The translations under genes were made by a program, and so were the position numbers. The notes below the pieces were generated by a model. That model saw nothing but the letters and a program-made list of their open reading frames with translations, had not been told where the DNA came from and made no database searches. Shown piece by piece: positions 8,281 to 16,383 of a stretch of DNA of 64,000 bases. Location of the stretch: contig NZ_LMMV01000024.1 in NCBI RefSeq assembly GCF_001422405.1, positions 95,047-159,046 of the forward strand, in the 5' to 3' direction. The first letter of the stretch is position 1, and each line of letters begins with the position of its first letter. This stretch comes from Pseudorhodoferax sp. Leaf267. GTDB taxonomy: Bacteria; Pseudomonadota; Gammaproteobacteria; Burkholderiales; Burkholderiaceae_C.

Positions 8281-10130
8281 GTGGCTGCTTGTCCCGGCGG
8301 CGCAGCCAGTCGCCGCCGCGATCCCGTGAGAGGGGGCACGCGCGGTTTCTGGACGGGCCGCATCAGCATCGGGGTGCTGGCGTTGGGCATGCTGGCGCTG
8401 GTGGGGCTGTGGCGCGGCACCAGCGCACCCGGGCGCGCTGCGCCCACGCACCTGGCGCTGCTGGTGCCCGACGGCCTGGCCGCCGATGACCTGCATGTGC
8501 GGGCCTGGCAGGACGCCGCGGCCGAGCTGGGCTTCGAGCTGGAGCTGCTGCGTGCCTCGGCCCTGCTGCGCGGGGAGCGCGCGGGCGCAGCGGCGCTGAT
8601 CCTGCCCGACGGTGTGCGCCGGCACCTGGGCGACGCCTTGCTGGAGCGGATCGAGCAGCGCGTGCGCGCCGGCACCCCGCTGCTGCTGGTGCACGACGCA
8701 GGCGTGGATGGCCCGGACGTCGCGGCCCGCCCGGCCGCGCGGCTGGCCGGCGTGGCCTACGCAGACGCCGCGGGCACGCCCCCGCGCACGGCAACAGGTC
8801 GCGTGGCGTGGGTCGAGGGCGCCGCCGTGCCGCTGCTGCAGCTGCCGCCCGGCACGCTGGAAGGTGACGCCACGCAGGCCGATGCCGCCCCGATGGCCGT
8901 GGCCGGCGACGAGCACCTGGCCGACGCCGCCTTGGCCACGCGCGGCGTCTACAACGGCCAGCGCCTCATGCAGGCCGGCGACGGCAGCCTGCTCGCGGGC
9001 CTGCGCGTGCTCGGCCAGGGCCAGGTGTTGTTCGTGAACCTGCCGCTTGGCGCGCTCAAGCGGCGCAACGACGGCCTGTGGCTGCACGTGTGGCTGCGCT
9101 TCTTCGCGCAGGACGTAGCGGCCCTGCCGCAGCTCGCGCCCATGCCGGGCGCACAGGGCGCGCTGATCCTGAACTGGCAGCTCGACACAGCCAGCGCCGC
9201 GCCGGCGCTGGGCACGCTCGATGCGCTGGGCGCCTTCGCACAAGGGCCGTATTCCATCCACCTCGCGGCCGACTTCGATGCACCCGGCAGGCAGGCGCTG
9301 CAGGCCTGGGTGCGCCACTTCGCCGCGCGCGGCGACGAGCTGGGTAGCCGCGGGGGGCGGGGCGAACCGCAGGCCACGCCGGCCAGCGCGCTGACCGAGG
9401 CCTCGCTGCATGCCGTGCGCGAGGCGGCCGGCCGGCCGGTGCGCGAGGTGTCGGTGCCGCTGGGCCCGCACCCGGAACAGGCCATGCCCTGGCTGCAGGC
9501 GCAGGGCATCACGGCCTACCGTTTCGATGGTGACCGGGGCATGGCGCCCACGCGCAGCTACGTGGGCGGCCAGCGTGGTCCGGCCGGCCTATGGGCGTTC
9601 AGCGCGCTGCGCGCCGGCACGAAGGCTCTCGCCAGCCCGTTGGGCACGCCGCAGGCGCCACTGGCCATCGGTGCCTGGCTGGACGACCTGGCCGAGACTA
9701 CTGCGCGCAGCACCGCACCGTGCGGCTGGTGGCCCTGGACCCGGCCGACGCCGCGCACGCCCCGCAGGCCGTACGCGACTGGCTGCGCCACGTGGAGGCG
9801 CTGCAGCGCCGCGGCGTGCTGCACTGGACGACCATGGGCCGTTACGCACACTTTGCCAACCAGCGGCATGCCGTGGAGTGGGGCACGGACCCCGATCCGC
9901 TGGTGCCACGCACCGACGTGCTGCAGGCCAGCCATCCGCGCTCGCTCGCGCACTTCGCCTGGCTGCTGCCGGTGGCGCGCTACGCCGAGCCGCACGTGCT
10001 CGAAGGCATCGCGCAGGTGGCCCGCGATGGCGGCTTCTGGCGCGTCGTCGCCGGGCCTGGCACGCGGCTGCGGCTGCAATTGCCCATGCAGCCCGGGGCC
10101 GGTGCGGCCGTGCAGCCGCCCGCGCAGTGA
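8281..10130 (+). pseudogene. Frameshifted, degenerate paralogue of the deacetylase-like protein
   Basis: From GTG 8281 (GTG 8326 is an alternative) the frame encodes an N-terminal membrane anchor (ISIGVLALGMLALVG) and the same Rossmann-like start as the 4268-6490 product (LALLVPDG, AALILPDGV, GTPLLLVHDAG). Homology runs in frame 1 to GAWLDDLAE and then continues in frame 3 as YCAQHRTVRLVALDPADAAH to TGA at 10128-10130. Restoring one base just after GAG at 9694-9696 rejoins the two halves. The sites equivalent to the partner's HVDDGDD, SHGGWNH and H625 read QLDTASA, SRGGRGE and L, so the catalytic residues are gone even before the frameshift. It may be a decayed pseudoenzyme, or the frameshift may be a sequencing error in a real structural paralogue. 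Confidence 0.7.
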
Positions 10131-10137
10131 AACGGGT

Positions 10138-10641
10138 TTACCGGTCCTTGGCCTGCAGGTTCACCGTGGTCTCGGCGAGCTTGCTGACGTAGTCGTCGTT
10201 GCCGTAGATCTCCTTGACCGCGGCTTGCAGGGCCTTGTAGTCGTCCGCCAGGCCCAGGCCCTTGGCGAAGGCGGCCGCGGTGCCGAAGCCGGCGATGCCG
10301 TAGTGGCTCATGCGCTGGTACTGGGCAATGATCACGGCGTCGCGCACCGGGCCCTTCTTGGGCGCTTCTTCGCCGGTGTGCTTGGTGGCTTCGGCGACCA
10401 GGCCTTCCATGCCCTTGCAATGCTCCTTGGAGACCTTCTCGCCGTTCGATGCGATGAGGTCCTTCAGGATGCCGGTGTGCTTGGCGATGCCTTCTTGCGA
10501 GCCGGTCAGCATGTCCTTGAGGCTCTTGTCGGCGGCCTTGGTGTTGAGCTTCTTGATGCAGCGGAGCATCTGGTCGTTGGCCGACCACAGGTCTTTCAGT
10601 TCGTCGGTGTACAGGTCTTTGAGGTTTTCGGGTGTGGACAT
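10138..10641 (-). CDS. DUF892 (YciE/YciF-type) ferritin-like stress protein
   Basis: 167 residues, ATG with complement 10639-10641, preceded on its strand by AGGAA at good spacing. The protein is all-helical, beginning with MSTPENLKDLYTDELKDLW, the characteristic opening of the YciF/DUF892 family, followed by DQMLRCIKKL, HTGILKDLI and HCKGMEGLVAEA. The family forms a ferritin-like four-helix bundle with Glu/His metal ligands and is usually linked to general stress. It is convergent with the frameshifted gene, with only seven bases between the stops. The 343 bases upstream of its start, up to 10985, hold the operator at 10886-10917 and no gene. Confidence 0.87.
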   Translation of the reverse strand: MSTPENLKDLYTDELKDLWSANDQMLRCIKKLNTKAADKSLKDMLTGSQEGIAKHTGILKDLIASNGEKVSKEHCKGMEGLVAEATKHTGEEAPKKGPVRDAVIIAQYQRMSHYGIAGFGTAAAFAKGLGLADDYKALQAAVKEIYGNDDYVSKLAETTVNLQAKDR

Positions 10642-10885
10642 GGCGCGTTCCTGGTTGGAGATGGATGGACAGAGACAAGCGCCTGATCGTCGGATCGGGA
10701 CGCGCCGGGTGATGGTTCTGGTGCAACTGCCACTGGCCGTGGGCCAGCCATGCGCGTCGCCGGGGGGCCGGCCTGCGCGTGCGGTGGTAGCACTGTGCGC
10801 GGTGCCCGAACGCGTCGCCGCCCTGTTTGAGGCCAGCTTCGCGTAGGAGAAGGTGCCCGCCCGGCCGCGCCATTGCCGCTGCACC

Positions 10886-10917
10886 GTGCATCAATCGATC
10901 CGAATGTTGCAATTCAC
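10886..10917 (+). promoter_or_regulatory. LysR-regulon element, site A
   Basis: GTGCATCAATC, 11 bases, then TGCAATTCAC. It matches the element before the bug gene (22879-22910) at 26 of 32 positions, and a third copy lies before the prpF-bug fusion. It stands 67 bases before the GTG of the MaoC gene, close to the 70 bases at site B. The left half of the LysR T-N11-A dyad is weaker here than at the other two sites. Confidence 0.65.
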
Positions 10918-10984
10918 TTTGGCAACGCACTGGTCGAGACTCCCTGGCAGCGCTGCACCACGCAGCCCACCTTCGGAGACCCGA

Positions 10985-11842
10985 GTGAATACCGCCACTG
11001 ACACGCTGGATGCCTGGATCGGACGCAGCGAGACCGTCCAGGACACCATCACCACCGCCCCCGTCGTCGCCCTCACGGCCACGCTGGACCACCCCGCCTT
11101 CGATGCCCCCACCGGCACGCCGCTGCCGCCGCTGTGGCACTGGCTGTACTTCCTGCCCAAGCACCGGCAGTCCGACATCGGCGCCGACGGCCACGCCAAA
11201 CGCGGCGGCTTCATGCCCCCGGTGCCGCTGCCACGGCGCATGTGGGCCGGCAGCCAGTTCACCTTCCACTCGCCGATCCGCGTGGGCGACGCCGTGGCCC
11301 GCACCTCCACCATCGACGACGTGAGCATCAAGGAGGGCCGCACCGGCAAGCTGGTGTTCGTGAAGGTGCGCCACGAGGTGCGCTGCAACGGCGCGGCCGA
11401 CCCGGCGCTGGTCGAGTTCCACGACATCGTCTACCGTGAGGCTCAGCGGCCGGGCGACGTGGCCCCGCCGCCGCAGGCCGCCGCGCAGGGCGCCTGGCGC
11501 CGCGAGATCGTGCCGGACGACGTGCTGCTGTTCCGCTACTCGGCGCTGACCTTCAACGGCCACCGCATCCACTACGACCGCCAGTACGTCACGCAGGTCG
11601 AGGGCTACCCCGGCCTCATCGTGCACGGCCCGCTGATCGCCACCTTGCTGATGGACCTGCTGCGCCGCCAGATGCCCGATGCGGACGTGGCCAGCTTCCG
11701 CTTCAAGGCCGTGCGGCCGACCTTCGACCTGCACCCCTTCCATGTGAACGGCGAGCTGCAGGCCGACGGCAAGACCGTGCGCCTGTGGGCCAGCGACCAC
11801 GAAGGCTGGCTGACGATGGACGCGGTTGCAGTATTGAGATAA
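10985..11842 (+). CDS. MaoC-type enoyl-CoA hydratase (mesaconyl/itaconyl-CoA hydratase-like)
   Basis: 285 residues from GTG, with GGAGA seven bases upstream. The N-terminal half resembles the FAS1-like dehydratase N domain: HWLYFLPKHRQSDIGADGH, GGFMPPVPLPRRMWAG. The C-terminal half is a hot-dog MaoC domain with FRYSALTFNGHRIHYDRQYV and GLIVHGPL. This double-hot-dog form is known for mesaconyl-C4-CoA and itaconyl-CoA hydratases, which add water to an unsaturated C5 dicarboxylyl-CoA. The next two genes encode a CoA-transferase and a CitE-type lyase, exactly the partners needed to take such a CoA ester to acetyl-CoA plus a keto acid. The substrate is inference. Confidence 0.82.
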   Translation: MNTATDTLDAWIGRSETVQDTITTAPVVALTATLDHPAFDAPTGTPLPPLWHWLYFLPKHRQSDIGADGHAKRGGFMPPVPLPRRMWAGSQFTFHSPIRVGDAVARTSTIDDVSIKEGRTGKLVFVKVRHEVRCNGAADPALVEFHDIVYREAQRPGDVAPPPQAAAQGAWRREIVPDDVLLFRYSALTFNGHRIHYDRQYVTQVEGYPGLIVHGPLIATLLMDLLRRQMPDADVASFRFKAVRPTFDLHPFHVNGELQADGKTVRLWASDHEGWLTMDAVAVLR

Positions 11843-11876
11843 CACCCCCCAGTCTCCGCGCTGCGCGCTCCGCCAA

Positions 11877-11929
11877 CCCCCCTCTGCTGCGCGAGGGGGG
11901 CGCACCCAGCGGCCTGGCAGAGCCAGTTC
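11877..11929 (+). repeat. Intergenic hairpin repeat, copy 1
   Basis: A perfect 8-bp stem CCCCCCTC/GAGGGGGG (11877-11884, 11893-11900) is followed by a 31-base core at 11899-11929 (CGCACCCAGCGGCCTGGCAG within it). The core recurs, identical and inverted, at 28921-28951. Both copies lie just 3' of a gene and in that gene's orientation. GC-rich elements of this kind are familiar between genes in Comamonadaceae. The gap between the MaoC and CoA-transferase genes holds nothing else. Confidence 0.75.
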
Positions 11930-12010
11930 CGCGTGTGCCCTGCGGGGGGCCGTGCTCTCTGATGCCCCTGGGGCGAAAACAACGACTCATCGATAGAAGG
12001 CCACATCACC

Positions 12011-13201
12011 ATGCAACCCCTCAAAGGCATCACCGTCGTCACGCTCGAACACGCCATCGCGGCGCCGTTCGCCACGCGCCAGCTCGCCGACCTGGGCGCC
12101 CGCGTCATCAAGATCGAACGCCCGGGCAGCGGCGATTTCGCCCGCGGCTACGACCAGCGCGTGCGCGGCCTGGCCTCGCACTTCGTCTGGACCAACCGTT
12201 CCAAGGAGAGCCTCACGCTGGACGTCAAGCATCCGCAGGCCGCCAAGGTGCTGGAGCGCCTGGTGCTGGAGAAGGCCGACGTGGTAGTGCAGAACCTCGC
12301 GCCCGGCGCCGCTGCGCGTCTGGGCATGGGCTACGACCAGCTGTCGGCACGCAAGCCCGGCCTGATCGTCTGCGACATCTCAGGCTACGGCGACGACCCG
12401 GTCAACCCCGGCCCCTACCGCGACAAGAAGGCCTACGACCTGTTGATCCAGAGCGAAGCCGGCTTCGTCTCCGTCACCGGCACGCCGGACGAGCCCTGCA
12501 AGGCCGGCCCCTCGATCGCCGACATCGCGGCCGGCATGTATGCGTACACCAACATCCTGGCCGCGCTGATGCAGCGCAGCCAGACCGGGCGCGGCCAGCG
12601 CATCGACATCTCCATGCTGGAGTCCTTGGCCGAGTGGACCAGCTACCCGCTGTACTACGCCTTCGACGGTGCCGCGCCGCCGCCGCGCACGGGGGCCAGC
12701 CACGCGACGATCTACCCGTATGGCCCGTTCCCGGCCGGCGACGGCGGCACCGTGATGCTGGGCCTGCAGAACGAGCGCGAATGGCTGAGCTTCTGCGAGA
12801 AGGTGCTGCAGCAGCCTGCGTTGGCCACCGACCCGCGCTTCACCGCCAACTTCAAGCGCGTGGCCGAGCGCGCGGCGCTGCGCCAGATCATCGTGGACGC
12901 GTTCGCCTCGCTGACCGTGGCGCAAGTGGTCGAGCGGCTGGAGGCCGCGCAGATCGCCAACGCCCAGGTCAACACCATGGCCGAGGTATGGGCGCACCCG
13001 CAGCTGCAGGCGCGTGGCCGCTGGACGGAGGTCGGCTCGCCGCAAGGCCCGCTGCCCGCCATGCTGCCGCCCGGCAGTTGGGACACGGGCCCGCGCATGG
13101 ACCCGGTGCCCGCGCTGGGCCAGCACACCGACGCGATCCTGGCCGAGCTGGGCTACGGCGCGGCCGAGATCGCAGCCCTGCACGCCGCGCAGGCAGTCTG
13201 A
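12011..13201 (+). CDS. CaiB/BaiF-family (class III) CoA-transferase
   Basis: 396 residues, ATG in the leader ATCACCATG. It opens with the family pattern LKGITVVTLEHAIAAPFATR and QLADLGARVIKIERPGSGD. The probable catalytic Asp is D171 in SIADIAAGMYAYTNILAALM, the position where class III enzymes form the acyl-aspartate intermediate. It moves CoA between carboxylic acids without free intermediates. Flanked by a C5-dicarboxylyl-CoA hydratase-like gene and a citramalyl-CoA lyase-like gene, it most likely activates the pathway acid using succinyl-CoA, or moves CoA between the two carboxylates of mesaconate. The 168-base gap upstream contains the hairpin repeat. Confidence 0.88.
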   Translation: MQPLKGITVVTLEHAIAAPFATRQLADLGARVIKIERPGSGDFARGYDQRVRGLASHFVWTNRSKESLTLDVKHPQAAKVLERLVLEKADVVVQNLAPGAAARLGMGYDQLSARKPGLIVCDISGYGDDPVNPGPYRDKKAYDLLIQSEAGFVSVTGTPDEPCKAGPSIADIAAGMYAYTNILAALMQRSQTGRGQRIDISMLESLAEWTSYPLYYAFDGAAPPPRTGASHATIYPYGPFPAGDGGTVMLGLQNEREWLSFCEKVLQQPALATDPRFTANFKRVAERAALRQIIVDAFASLTVAQVVERLEAAQIANAQVNTMAEVWAHPQLQARGRWTEVGSPQGPLPAMLPPGSWDTGPRMDPVPALGQHTDAILAELGYGAAEIAALHAAQAV

Positions 13202-13211
13202 GGCGAGCGCC

Positions 13212-14045
13212 ATGGCGAACCCATCCGCCCCGCAGCCGCGCACCTACCTCTTCGTGCCCGGCACGCGCACCGAGCGCTTCGGCAAGGCCCTGGCCAGCGG
13301 TGCCGACTGCGTGCTGCTGGACCTGGAAGACGCCGTGGCCGCGGACGACAAGCCGCTGGCCCGCGAGGCCATCGCCCAGTGGTTCGCCAGCGCCGCGCCG
13401 GCCGACCGCGCCCGCGTCGCCGTGCGCATCAACGACGCGGGCTCGCCGTACTTCTGCGACGACCTGCGCGCGCTGCAGGCCTGCGGCTGCACGCAGCTCG
13501 TGCTGCCCAAGGCCGAAGAACCTTCGCAGATCGCCGCCGTGGCGAAAGTCATCCCCGGTGCCCAGGTGCTGGCCCTGATCGAGAGCGCGCGCGGCGTGGC
13601 GAATGTGGACGCCGTGGCCGCCACCCCCGGCGTCACGCGCCTGCTGTTCGGCACGCTGGACTTCGCGCTCGACCTGAACATCGACATCGCCGACGACGCC
13701 AGCGGCCTGGCCTATGCGGCCAGCCGCATCGCCATCGCCTCACGCGTGGCCGGCCTGCCAGCACCCGTGGCGGGCGTCACGCCGCAGTTCGACGAGAGGG
13801 TGCGCCTGCTGGCCGACCTGGCGCAATCACGCCGGCTCGGCTTCGGCGCCAAGCTGTGCATCCACCCCAGCCAGGTGGCGCCCATCCACGCCGCGCTGCG
13901 CCCATCCGAACAGTCGCTCGACTGGGCGCGCCGCGTGCTCGTGGCGGACGCCGCATCCCCCGGCGCCGCCCGGCTCGACGGCCGCATGGTCGACCGCCCC
14001 GTCGTCCTGCAAGCCCAACGCACGCTGGCCCTGGCCCGCGATTGA
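13212..14045 (+). CDS. HpcH/HpaI-CitE-family CoA-ester lyase (citramalyl-CoA lyase-like)
   Basis: 277 residues, ATG 10 bases after the CoA-transferase stop, clearly the same operon. A TIM-barrel CitE pattern is visible: YLFVPGTRTERFGKA, CVLLDLEDAVA, RINDAGSPYFCDDL, LVLPKAEE, ALIESARGVANVDA with the Glu metal ligand, then LLFGTLDFALDL with the Asp ligand, and GAKLCIHPSQV near the C terminus. Such lyases split beta-hydroxyacyl-CoA esters such as citramalyl-CoA or malyl-CoA into acetyl-CoA and pyruvate or glyoxylate with Mg2+. The two preceding genes would make such a CoA ester, so citramalyl-CoA is the best guess. Confidence 0.88.
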   Translation: MANPSAPQPRTYLFVPGTRTERFGKALASGADCVLLDLEDAVAADDKPLAREAIAQWFASAAPADRARVAVRINDAGSPYFCDDLRALQACGCTQLVLPKAEEPSQIAAVAKVIPGAQVLALIESARGVANVDAVAATPGVTRLLFGTLDFALDLNIDIADDASGLAYAASRIAIASRVAGLPAPVAGVTPQFDERVRLLADLAQSRRLGFGAKLCIHPSQVAPIHAALRPSEQSLDWARRVLVADAASPGAARLDGRMVDRPVVLQAQRTLALARD

Positions 14046-14079
14046 CCCCCTTCATTCCCCACAGAAAGAGACCCACACC

Positions 14080-15426
14080 ATGGCAGCCACCATCATCGAC
14101 TCGCGCATCTTCGGCGACATGTTCAGCGACGCGCGCATGCGCGACGTCTGGTCCGACGAGAACCGCACCGCCAAGTACCTGGACATCGAGCGCGCGCTTG
14201 CCAAGGTGCAGGGCCGGCTCGGCATCATTCCGCAGGAGGCGGCCGACGAGATCGTGCGCAACTGCGAGCTGTCGCAGATCGACTGGGTGAAGCTCAAGGC
14301 CAAGACCGAGCAGATCGGCTACCCCATCATCGCGGTGGTCAACCAGATCAACGCCAACTGCCGCGACAAGCTGGGCGAGTACTGCCACTGGGGCGCCACG
14401 ACGCAAGACATCACTGACACCGCCGCCGTGCTGCAGATGCGCGAAGGCCTGGCGCTGGTGGAGCAGGACTTGAATGAGATCGGCAACGCGCTGGCCAGCC
14501 TGGCCAAAAAGTACCGCGACACGCCCGTCATCGGCCGCTCCAACCTGCAGCAGGCCACGCCCATCACCTTCGGCTACAAGATGGCCAGCATCCTGGCCGG
14601 CATCGACCGCCACCGCGAGCGGCTGCAGCAACTGAAGCCCCGCGTGCTGATGGGCGAGTTCGGCGGTGCGTCGGGCACGCTGTCGTCGCTGGAGAAGGGC
14701 GCGATGGAAACCCAGGCCGGCCTGATGAAAGAGCTGGGCCTGGCCCAGCCCCTGATCTCCTGGCACACGGTGCGCGACACGATCGCCGAAGTCGGCGCCT
14801 TCCTCGGCCTGGTCGGCGGCTCGCTGGGCAAGATCGCCATGGACGTCAAGCTGATGATGCAGACCGAGGTGGCCGAGGTCTTCGAGCCCTACGCGCCGGG
14901 CCGCGGCTCGTCGTCCACCATGCCGCAAAAGCGCAACCCGATCTCCTGCCTGTACATCCACGCGAACATCTCGGTGGCGCGCCAGCATGCGGCCGCACTG
15001 ATGGACGCGATGGTGGCCGACCACGAACGCTCCACCGGCCCGTGGGAGATCGAATGGGTGTCGCTGCCCGAGATCTTCTGCCTGATGTCCGGCGCGCTGA
15101 AGCAGACCAAGTTCATCCTGAAGGGCCTGGAAGTGGACGCCGGCCGCATGCGCTCGAACATCGACATGACGAACGGCCTGGTGATGTCCGAGGCCGTGAT
15201 GATGGGCCTGGGGCCCTACATCGGACGCGAGTACGCGCACGATCTGGTGTACGACCTGTGCCGCGAGGCGATTGCCAAGAACCGCCCGCTGATCGAGATC
15301 CTCGCCGTGCATCCGGAGATCAGCAAGCACGTGACGCGCGTTCAGCTGGAAGCCATGTGCGAGCCGGCGAACCACCTGGGGCAGGCGGGTGTGATGGTGG
15401 ACCGGGTGCTGGCGGCGCGGGGGTAG
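14080..15426 (+). CDS. Fumarase/aspartase-superfamily lyase (PcaB/PurB-like)
   Basis: 448 residues, ATG 34 bases after the lyase stop. The superfamily signature SSTMPQKRNPI is present, with the other two conserved regions visible as GATTQDITDTA and the QQATPIT stretch. Members break C-N, C-O or C-C bonds to release fumarate or a related unsaturated acid, or act as cycloisomerases (3-carboxymuconate). The sequence looks closer to the PcaB/adenylosuccinate-lyase branch than to fumarase. As the fourth gene of a C5-dicarboxylate operon it may generate the unsaturated substrate from an adduct; this is speculative. A diverged copy of its 3' end lies 0.85 kb downstream, beyond a toxin-antitoxin pair. 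Confidence 0.82.
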   Translation: MAATIIDSRIFGDMFSDARMRDVWSDENRTAKYLDIERALAKVQGRLGIIPQEAADEIVRNCELSQIDWVKLKAKTEQIGYPIIAVVNQINANCRDKLGEYCHWGATTQDITDTAAVLQMREGLALVEQDLNEIGNALASLAKKYRDTPVIGRSNLQQATPITFGYKMASILAGIDRHRERLQQLKPRVLMGEFGGASGTLSSLEKGAMETQAGLMKELGLAQPLISWHTVRDTIAEVGAFLGLVGGSLGKIAMDVKLMMQTEVAEVFEPYAPGRGSSSTMPQKRNPISCLYIHANISVARQHAAALMDAMVADHERSTGPWEIEWVSLPEIFCLMSGALKQTKFILKGLEVDAGRMRSNIDMTNGLVMSEAVMMGLGPYIGREYAHDLVYDLCREAIAKNRPLIEILAVHPEISKHVTRVQLEAMCEPANHLGQAGVMVDRVLAARG

Positions 15427-15452
15427 GCGCGGCAGGCATGGCCAGGGCGTCC

Positions 15453-15485
15453 ATGACAGAAGTAAACTGCACAGGATTCTGTCAT
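15453..15485. promoter_or_regulatory. Toxin-antitoxin autoregulatory operator candidate
   Basis: A perfect 9-bp inverted repeat, ATGACAGAA at 15453-15461 and TTCTGTCAT at 15477-15485, with a 15-base spacer, ends 20 bases before the antitoxin ATG. Type II antitoxins usually repress their own operon by binding such a palindrome over the promoter. Confidence 0.65.
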
Positions 15486-15505
15486 CCCCTCTCCAGGAGC
15501 CGACC

Positions 15506-15841
15506 ATGGGCTTTGCTGCCAGCGATGTCGTGCCTTTCACCCAGGCGCGCGCGAACCTCTCGGAACTGGCCGACCAGGCCAAGGCCGGTGCCGAGAAGAT
15601 CATCACCAAGAACGGCGAGAGCTATGTGGCGCTGATCGACGCCGACCGCCTCGACTACTACCACCGCCTCGAGCGCGAGCGCATCCATCTGCTGCTGATC
15701 GCCGACGCGCAACGGGGGCTGGCCGACATCCAGGCTGGCCGCACAGTGGAGGCCGATGGCGCCATCGGCCAACTGCAGCAGCGCCGTGCCGTCGCCGCCA
15801 AGACTGCGCTGCCGGCCAAGCCGGCCAGGAAGCGTGGCTGA
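15506..15841 (+). CDS. Type II antitoxin, Phd/YefM family
   Basis: 111 residues, ATG with AGGAG upstream. The N-terminal half has the Phd/YefM fold pattern: VVPFTQARANLSELADQAKA followed by EKIITKNGESYVALIDADRL, the part that binds DNA as a dimer. The C-terminal tail is Ala/Arg/Lys rich and would wrap the toxin. Its stop lies eight bases inside the toxin gene, the usual coupled order antitoxin then toxin. A perfect inverted repeat lies in its promoter region. Confidence 0.88.
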   Translation: MGFAASDVVPFTQARANLSELADQAKAGAEKIITKNGESYVALIDADRLDYYHRLERERIHLLLIADAQRGLADIQAGRTVEADGAIGQLQQRRAVAAKTALPAKPARKRG

Positions 15842-16241
15842 ACCGCTATACCGGGTCGAATTGACCGCCAGCTTCCTGGAGCGACTGGACGCCATCGAAG
15901 CGTTCCTGGTCGAGGCGGGCGCCGGTTTCGCCTTCGATCGGCTGCTGGACGAACTGCGCGCCACAGTCATTCCTAACCTGCGGCGCTTCCCACGCATCGG
16001 CCGGCGCTACTTGGCCCACCCACCGCAGTCCGCCGAAGCGCTGGCCCAGCTTGCAGCGCTGCCGCCCGGCGCGCCGGATGCGCTGAGGGAGTACCTGCAC
16101 GGCGACTACCTGATGCTCTACACCGTCGTGGACGCAACGCAAAAGACCGACGCCACCGTGTACCTGCTGTCCATTCGGCATCATCGCCAACTTTCGTTCG
16201 ACTTCGCGCGGCTCTGGCCAGGTGCCAGCACGCCCGACTAA
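15834..16241 (+). CDS. RelE/ParE-superfamily toxin
   Basis: 135 residues from GTG at 15834, overlapping the antitoxin gene by eight bases; longer upstream readings would run through the antitoxin. The ParE/RelE fold is suggested by YRVELTASFLERLDAIEAFL, then LRRFPRIGRRYL, and the strand pair GDYLMLYTVVDATQKTDATV followed by YLLSIRHHRQLSFDF. ParE-type members poison gyrase and RelE types cut ribosome-bound mRNA; which applies cannot be told from this sequence. The protein is longer than most RelE toxins (about 90-100 residues), with an insertion around PPQSAEALAQLAALPPGAP. Confidence 0.83.
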   Translation: MAEPLYRVELTASFLERLDAIEAFLVEAGAGFAFDRLLDELRATVIPNLRRFPRIGRRYLAHPPQSAEALAQLAALPPGAPDALREYLHGDYLMLYTVVDATQKTDATVYLLSIRHHRQLSFDFARLWPGASTPD

Positions 16242-16279
16242 CCGAAACCGGGCCGTGCATCAAAGATCATCAGGTCCGC

Positions 16280-16328
16280 GACGCGCGCGCAGCTGGAAGC
16301 GATGTGCGAGTTGGTGAACCATCTGGGG
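16280..16328 (+). pseudogene. Remnant of a lyase 3' end
   Basis: Aligns without gaps to 15333-15381 in the 3' end of the lyase gene, 42 of 49 bases identical, encoding AQLEAMCELVNHLG against QLEAMCEPANHLG. The similarity fades within a few bases. It lies just beyond the toxin gene, so the toxin-antitoxin pair is flanked by the true and the vestigial lyase end. Confidence 0.75.
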
Positions 16329-16383
16329 CGCGGCTTGCCAGACGCAGGCGCAACTCCGAGACTACACACATGTACGTACCCGC

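Noticed and set aside
10131-10686. Continuation of the 8281 frame to 10686
   Set aside because: After the frameshift the frame is nonsense and beyond 10138 it is antisense to the DUF892 gene. The homology shows the true end at 10130.
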